Shown: positions 57,672 through 64,000 of the stretch, one piece after another
Position numbering within the stretch: position 1 is the first letter of the stretch
Layout: every line of letters begins with the position of its first letter
NCBI RefSeq assembly: GCF_030052815.1
Contig: NC_079503.1
Span: forward strand, 43,690,735-43,754,734
DNA length: 64,000 nucleotides
Direction of reading: 5' to 3'
DNA from: Hevea brasiliensis
Lineage: Eukaryota; Streptophyta; Magnoliopsida; Malpighiales; Euphorbiaceae
Program-made: the position numbers and the translations under genes
The notes under the pieces: model-generated
What the model saw: only the letters and a program-made list of their open reading frames with translations
Told to the model about the DNA's origin: nothing
Database searches by the model: none

Positions 57672-60600
57672 TGTCACACCTTACCCCTCTGTAAGACATA
57701 ACATGATCATGTAGAATACCTAATGAACTACCGCACTTCACCTACCAATAACTCATTAAGTACCCTACAAGGGATTTTAAAATAATTTTCTTACTTTTAT
57801 TAAGTGGTGAGCATTTTCTAATAGGTATTTAAAACATTTATTTAACATTAAAACTAGTTAATATTTTTGGTACATTTTATTTCTCTGCAAATTTTATAAA
57901 AATTTTGCCAGAGTTCCGTTTATATTTTGCGAAAACAGTTCTTCAAATACCTGTAAAAAAAAAACACTTCCAAAAATTTTTTCAACCACAACTTCAATTT
58001 CACAATCAATCTCAACAATTTCTCAAATCTCAAAATTCAATCATCAGTAAAATAATATCTATTAATCTCATTCAAATTAAAATAAAACATTTCCATTCAT
58101 TAAAGACAACAATCTATATATATACATCATACCAAAATCTACAGTATGAAAATTCAAACTAAATTTTATTACAACTTTATACAAAATTTGTACAAACTAC
58201 TCAAGACCGATTTATATGTCCATACATTTATGTGCAATACATACATCAAAAGAAATATTTACAGTCAGGGTATAAATTATACCCGATAACTTTAAGCTGA
58301 TAAATCCTCAATCCTTAGCAGCTCAGTCTGCTGCACCTCTTATTTCTATATCTGCGAAAGCAATAAAAGCTATCGCTGAGTACTAGGACTCAGTGGTGCA
58401 CAACATACTAAAATAATCTTTATGCAGAACTTAATTCACATTTATTCAAAAATTTGACTGAACATGAGAATTAAATACAAATCATGCATTATGAGATTTT
58501 AATCCCAAACAATTTCATTTTGAAGTATCAAATCACATTTCATAAAACCCACAGTTAGATCATGCCATTCGAAACAAATAGAATCTCAATAGCTAGAGGC
58601 TAAAGAGAAATCACATCACAAGGCTAGCTAGCTCAAATATATGGATATCCATTCACATCCTCTTTTACTGGCACACCTCAACACTTCTCCAGAGAAGGAA
58701 TCAAAATTCGAAACTAATTACCCCCACTAGTCGTGCTAGTGAGGTGTTCAAATATATGGTCATGACACTGTGGTTTCAAAACTAATCTTAACAAATTACT
58801 AAATATTGTCATTTCAAATATGCACAATAACTTTCACAATTTAAATCAAAACATCATAAATAAGGTCACAATAAACTTTCCATCATTCAAAGCAAAAGTA
58901 AAATACATATTTTATTCACTTTATCAATGAATTTTAAAGCATAGTGATGTTGTGCACAAACCTCAAGCGAGTCACCTCTTGGCCTTGACTTGGTTCCTCA
59001 GGTTCTTTCCTGGTATTCTTTTCAACTGAAACACACAATTTTACAGTGTTTCAGTACCATAACTTATCATAAATCCAAAAATAAATTTAACTTCACTTTT
59101 ACTTAGCTCTAACGTGTTAAACTCGACGTTCTTGAAATTTTTGTGTTTCGGGTTACTATTCACTATACTATTCAAGTCAAATTGTTGACTTTCTAAGGCT
59201 TAATAGGTATGGGAATTCCAACTTCACCCACATACCACATTTTGGTCACTAAATTTGTTGGTTTTGGTTGTTTATTCAAATTCTAAGTCTTTTAGGCAAA
59301 TTTGATAAATTTTCAGTTTTGGTGTCTAAGGTTACACTGTTCCATTGGTCACTTTTCTGTTGGAATTGGGCAAAACTTCCTTCATAGAAAATGTTCCCTA
59401 TTGTCTTAAGTTTATTCTCCTTTTTGAATCACTCCAATTGGAGTTTTGTAGCTCAAGTTATAGCCATTTGAACCATGGCTGCCGGATTAGATACAACCCA
59501 AAATTCTGGGCAATTTTCTGTGCTGACAATTTTAGGTCACCAACTTGAGGTGGTCAAATAACTTGCTTAATGGCATAATTTGGGTTTGTGTTCTCCATGA
59601 AAGTTTTAGGTCTATATCTCATCTAACCACTGGTAAAATTTCAAGTCATTTAGACCTTCCTAGCTCAAGTTATGACCAAATGAACAAACATGTTCATTTG
59701 GTCAGTTTGTGCAGGGCAGCCTGCAATTTTTTAACTTTGGTCAATTTGTTCACTAGGTTTTGGTCACTTTTTGGGCATGCTTCCTAAATGAAAATTGTGT
59801 CATTTAGTGTCTATTTTCATCGCCAATTGGTCCCATACCAATTGGACTTGTAAAATTTTATTTTTGGTCCCTCAAAGGAAATTTAGTCATGCTGCAGTAC
59901 TCCATCCGAATTCGGTCTTAACTCCCACCATTCCAACACACTTCATTTGGTCACAAAAGACCATTTTTCACTTCACATTAGGTCAAAGACATCATTTACC
60001 ACTTCCTCACATTTTTTGTCTCTAAACCCTAATATTCAAAACCCTAATTCACAAACTCATGCATTTAGCCAAATCTAAACATTTCAATCTCACTACCACA
60101 TTCACATAAGCTTGCCTAACATATTAAATTCAATCAAAACACATGCTTTTCATCGAAAACCCTAGCTGTCGAAATTTCCATCTAGTCCTCCAAAAATTAA
60201 TTTCTTTTCATTTTAAGCATATTTCCATGTTCTTCATGCTATAAATACTTAAATTAAACTATAATTTCCAAGTTTAGCTACTAACCTTGAATGCAGAATT
60301 TTCAATCTCCCTTTTCTTAATTTTCTCCTTCTTTCTTTCCCTTGAATCTTCTTTTCTAATTGCCTAAACAAACTTTAACCATGGTAAGATAATTTTCTAT
60401 GGTGAGATTTTGTAGTGTTCAAGCTCAAATATGAGCTTCAATGGTGGTTTTTGGTGAGGAAGGGAGGAAAGAGATGGGTCACGTTTTTTTGAAGAAGAAG
60501 ATGACTTTATTTTTTTTTTTCTTTTCTTTTCTTTTCTTTTCTTTTATGTCTTAGGAAGACCAAAAATCTAATTAATTAAATATATTAATTATTATTTTTA

Positions 60601-61184
60601 TGGCATCATGCATTATTTCATGCATGATGTCATCACCTTTTTAACTTTTTCATTTTCTTTTTTTTATTTATTTTTCTATTAGTTCTTTAATTTAATTCTC
60701 GGTTCTGAAATTTTCTTTTCTCCGATTTTATTTGACTGTTGGGTCAGGAGTCAGCTCTCGGGTCAATTGACCAAATTGCCCCTCGCCGGTTCAACCCGGT
60801 TTGCAAATAATTCAATGTTTCTTTCGGCTCCCTGACTTAATTATTTGACAAGCATAACAGTTCTTTTTCATGATTTTCTCTTTTCCACTATGTTTGTAAG
60901 GGTCCTAAGGACTGCGGTGTCACATTTTACGGTTCGAAATTCAAGTTTAAATTGACTTCGCAGTCGTTCCCGAGAAGGTCACCCATCACTATGACTCTCG
61001 GCTCGTTTAACTTCTTATGTTCTGTTTTTCTTATTTATACTTAACTAATTGGCAATTACTAATTATTTGTGTTTATAGGTTATCTAGTTGTCTTAAGTAT
61101 GGTTTTAATCCCCTTAATTATCTGGACTGGCACCGATCACCGGAACAGTGAAATATACCAGGCTATACAAACGGGGGTGTTACA
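57672..61184 (-). repeat. A3 3' LTR (3513 bp, full)
   Basis: On the minus strand from TGTAACACCCCC (61184) to GGTGTGACA (57672). It has a (CTTTT)n run 60521-60545, TGACATCATGCATG-type inverted sequence near 60603-60633, AT-rich TATA-like stretch 60569-60590, donor AAG|GTTAGT with first intron base 60285 (+900), hairpin 58354-58393. No genes. Confidence 0.94.
58354..58393 (-). other. A3 double hairpin
   Basis: CTGAGT (58376-58381) with ACTCAG (58388-58393). Hairpin 2: 58354-58361 with 58369-58376, seven of eight pairs. Confidence 0.72.
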
Positions 61185-61199
61185 ATTCTCTCCCCCCTT
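61185..61199 (-). other. A3 polypurine tract
   Basis: The minus strand reads AAGGGGGGAGAGAAT before the LTR. Confidence 0.85.
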
Positions 61200-61231
61200 A
61201 AATAAATTTTTTCTCAAAATTTTACCTGGTA

Positions 61232-62735
61232 TCAATCTCTGAATAGCTGTGGGTGTTGTCTCCTCATGTCCTCCTCTCATTCCCAAGTAGCTTCTTGGAC
61301 CGAATGATGGTTCCACAGCACTTTTACCAATGGTATCTGCTTGTTCCGTAGCTGCTTCACTTCATAAGCGCGAAATCTCTATGGGTTCTTCTTCATATGT
61401 GAGGTCTGGATTTACTTCAATTTTCTCTACTGGTAGTACATGATATGGGTCTGATCGATACCTCCTCAACATAGACACATGGAAGACATTATGTATCTTC
61501 TCTAACTCTGGAGGTAGTGCCAAATGATATGCTAAAGGACCCACTCTTTCCAGAACCTCATATGGCCCAATGAAATAAGGACTCAGTTTCCCCTTTCTGC
61601 AAAATCTCATAATTCTCTTCTAAGGAGAAACCTTGAGGAAAACTTTCTCACCCACTGCATACTCAATATCCCTTCTCCTCAGATCAATGTAGGACTTCTA
61701 ACGGTCTGATGCAGTCTTAAGTCGATCTCTGATCACCCTGATCTTCTCCTCAGTTTGCTGAATAATTTCGGGTCCAATCATCTTTCTTTCACCCATATCA
61801 TCCCAACACAACAGGGTTTTACATTTTCTGCCACACAAAGCTTCATATGGAGGCATTCCAATGCTTGATTGGTAGCTGTTGTTGTAAGCGAACTCAATCA
61901 AAGGCAAGTGTATCTCCCAACTGCCCTCAAATTCAATCACACAAGCCCGTAGCATGTCCTCCAAGATCTGAATTATCCTCTTAGACTGGCCATCTGTCTG
62001 TGGGTGGAATGCAGTATTGAAGTTCAATCTAGTTCTTAGGGCTCTCTGAAGACTACCCCAGAATCTAGAAGTGAACCTAGGATCTCTGTCTGATACGATA
62101 GATACTGGCACTCCACGCAGTCTCACTATCTCATCAATGTACAACTTGGCCAATCTTTCTAAACTGCAGTCCATCTGGACTGGCAGAAAATGAGCAAACT
62201 TGGTTAGTCTGTCAACAATGACCCATACTGCATCATGACTCTTTTGTGTCCTCGGAAGTCCCATCACAAAATCCATCGTTATTCTCTCCCATTTCCATTC
62301 TGGTACTGGTAGTGGATGTAATAACCCAGCGGGTACTTAATGCTCTGCCTTCACTTGCTGATAAGTTAGGCATTTGGATACAAACTCTGCTAGATCTCTT
62401 TTCATACCCATCCACCAGTAATGCTCCTTTAGCCCTCTATACATTTTTGTGCCACCAGGGTGCATGGCAAAAGGAGACTCATGTGCTTCCTTCAAAATGA
62501 TCTGCCTCAAATTAACATCATTAGGAACACACATTCTGCCCTGGTATAGCAGTAAACCATCATCTCTGATTGAGAATTCTGGTTTCTTGCCCTGCCTGAC
62601 TTCTTCCAATAGCTTATGATACTTCTGATCATTCTGAGCAGCCATTCTAATCTGATCAATCAACACTAGCTGTACATGCCATGCAACTGCTGTCTGCCCC
62701 TCATTATTAATCTCTAAGCTGGCATGCAATGATCT
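61232..62735 (-). pseudogene. A3 integrase
   Basis: Minus strand. Zinc region (HPGGTKMYRGLKEHYWW, CLTYQQ: one cysteine lost), then TAA 62337-62339, then core 61698-62276 ([29 protein letters not shown], with the residue after E changed to K), TAG 61698-61700, GPY segment (FIGPYEVLERVG) and a tail interrupted near 61370; stop TGA 61232-61234. The best preserved integrase of the three A copies. Confidence 0.9.
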
Positions 62736-63263
62736 TTACTCATGTACCAAAGACAAAGGAGTAACCGGTAGACTTGCCATAGTCTTGCGACTTAAGGCAT
62801 CAGCCACAACATTAGCTTTCCCTGGCTGATAGTCTATCAGACCATCGTAGTCTTTTATCAACTCTAAACATCTCCTCTGTCTCAAATTCAACTCCTTTTG
62901 GGTACCCAAATACTTCAAACTCTTATGATCTATGTAGATGTAACACTTTTCCCCATACAACTAATGTCTCTAGATCTTAAGAGCAAACATAATAACTGCA
63001 AGCTCCAAATCATGTGTCGGATAGTTCCTCTCATGCAGTTTCAGCTGGCGTGATGCATAGGAAATGACATTTTGATCTTGCATCAATACACAACCTAACC
63101 CATTGTGAGAAGCATCACTGTAAATTGTGTATTCTTTACCTGGAGTAGGTAAAGTCAGGACTGGAGCTTCAGTCAAACATTTATTCAATTCATAAAAACT
63201 CTGTTGGCATTTATCCGTCCACTGAAATTTCACATCTTTTCTAAGTAGCTTGGTCAATAGAGA
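62736..63263 (-). pseudogene. A3 RNase H and RT C-terminus
   Basis: Minus strand: [52 protein letters not shown], stop (TGG to TAG), [36 protein letters not shown]. Three stops break it. Cut by LTR C2 at 63264. Confidence 0.88.
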
Positions 63264-64000
63264 TGTAACACCCCTAAGTTCGGTAATGCATTCTACTGTT
63301 CCAGTGACCAGTATTGTACGGACAGCTAGGATGCCTAGAACTACACTTCGTTATGATTGAGGAGACATAAAATAATGAAATACAAGAAAAGAAAATATAA
63401 GAAAAACAAAGGAAAAATAATAGCAAAGAAATGTAACCAAGTTAAGCGAGCCGAGAACCCTAGCGATGGGTGACCGCACCGGGAAGTCAAGGCGTGGACC
63501 GTTGACTAGCCCTGGACCGCAGGGAACCCTAAAAAATATTTTTAGGACTTAAAGAGACATCAATTGAAGTATAAATATCATTAGAAATATCAAAGAAAAA
63601 TTAATTAATTAGTACAAAGAAAAGTGAGAAATCGAAAAACGGATAAAACCCAGTGTTACCAAAAAATTGGGAATGTAATCCGAACAGGGGCATTGTGGTC
63701 ATTTGACACCTCGAGTTGTCTTTTGACCTAAATGTCCATTAAAAATGAATAATATTACACTTGGAAAATATAATGAAAAATTAAATTAGTGGTACCTGTT
63801 GTCCCAAAGAAAGTAACCAAGAGGAGGATGAATTGGACACTTTAGACAATTTTTCAATCCTTGCTCAAGACTTAATGAAAAATTGAGGCTTTGCACTTCT
63901 ATGTATGTGTATAACTCTGTTCCTAGGATGTAATTTAAGTAATCAATCAAGTTATGCACAAATACTAGCTCATACACAAAATAATTACTTGATATCAAGT
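63264..64000 (+). repeat. C2: C-type LTR, 5' end only, runs off window
   Basis: It starts TGTAACACCCCTAAG like C1 on the minus strand. No coding sequence is visible to the window end; the frame 63786-63998 is LTR sequence. Solo or full element cannot be told. Confidence 0.88.

Larger units (their letters stand above)
57672..63263 (-). mobile_element. A3: A-family element, 3' LTR and most of pol
   Basis: Minus-strand element: 3' LTR 57672-61184 and pol from the RT C-terminus to the end. LTR C2 cuts it inside RT at 63264; the remainder lies right of the window. It is inserted in the G LTR. Confidence 0.92.

Noticed and set aside
60521..60545. (CTTTT)n as a regulatory element
   Set aside because: Simple repeat of variable length at the same LTR place as (AAAAG)n at 53012-53036; slippage is enough.
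1..64000. Host genes, tRNA or rRNA genes, bacterial or viral genes
   Set aside because: Every stretch could be assigned to an LTR or an element interior; no exon-like, tRNA-like or rRNA-like sequence was recognised. No envelope-like frame follows any integrase.

Overview
The window is a stack of nested LTR retrotransposons from a flowering-plant genome. I find no host gene, tRNA, rRNA or bacterial feature. The polyproteins are plant Ty3/gypsy of chromovirus type: gag with CCHC knuckles, a DPGSTHSY aspartic protease, RT, RNase H, and an integrase with GPY motif and C-terminal chromodomain-like tail. Primer-binding sites match initiator-tRNA-Met (TGGTATCAGAGC), and LTRs are 3-4.2 kb, as in the Tekay/Del lineage. 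The species cannot be named from the sequence.

I name the families A to G by LTR start. Left part (1-38608): element A1 (minus strand) has its 3' LTR at 1-2073 and its 5' LTR split between 24067-24181 and 35350-38608. Inside A1 sit a solo LTR E1 (3562-7315, +), a gag-only element D (8642-21978, +, 5-bp target duplication GCCAT) whose 5' LTR holds solo LTR C1 (11361-15059, -, target duplication TTTAT), and, in A1's 5' LTR, LTR E2 (24182-26017, +), which was hit by element F (26018-35349, -). F carries the best preserved gag-pro-RT frame (31507-33075).

Middle and right part: A1 lies in a minus-strand B-type LTR (38609-40030), which itself abuts the 5' LTR of element B (40031-56744, +). B has a short decayed interior without pol. 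Its 3' LTR was hit by element A2 (46645-55809, +), whose gag-pol is nearly full length but full of stops. B sits in the 3' end of an element G (pol tail 56745-56815, LTR 56816-57671). G's LTR was hit by A3 (57672-63263, -), which was hit by LTR C2 (63264-end, +). The nest is G > B > B' > A1 > D > C1, six levels.

No element is intact. D keeps both LTRs, PBS, PPT and target duplication but only a gag remnant, so it must have been copied in trans. Most stops in the A copies are C-to-T at glutamine codons, as expected of methylated, silenced DNA.

The most interesting signals lie in the non-coding part. (1) A splice donor recurs at about +860 to +900 of nearly every LTR, and a branch point, pyrimidine tract and AG lie just before gag in all five readable 5' interiors, predicting a roughly 3-kb leader intron that would remove the PBS. 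(2) A double hairpin with covarying stems lies 640-790 bp before the end of every LTR family. (3) Degenerate modules recur at about 195 bp in the LTRs. (4) A 75-nt GT-AG intron-like insertion interrupts the integrase of F.
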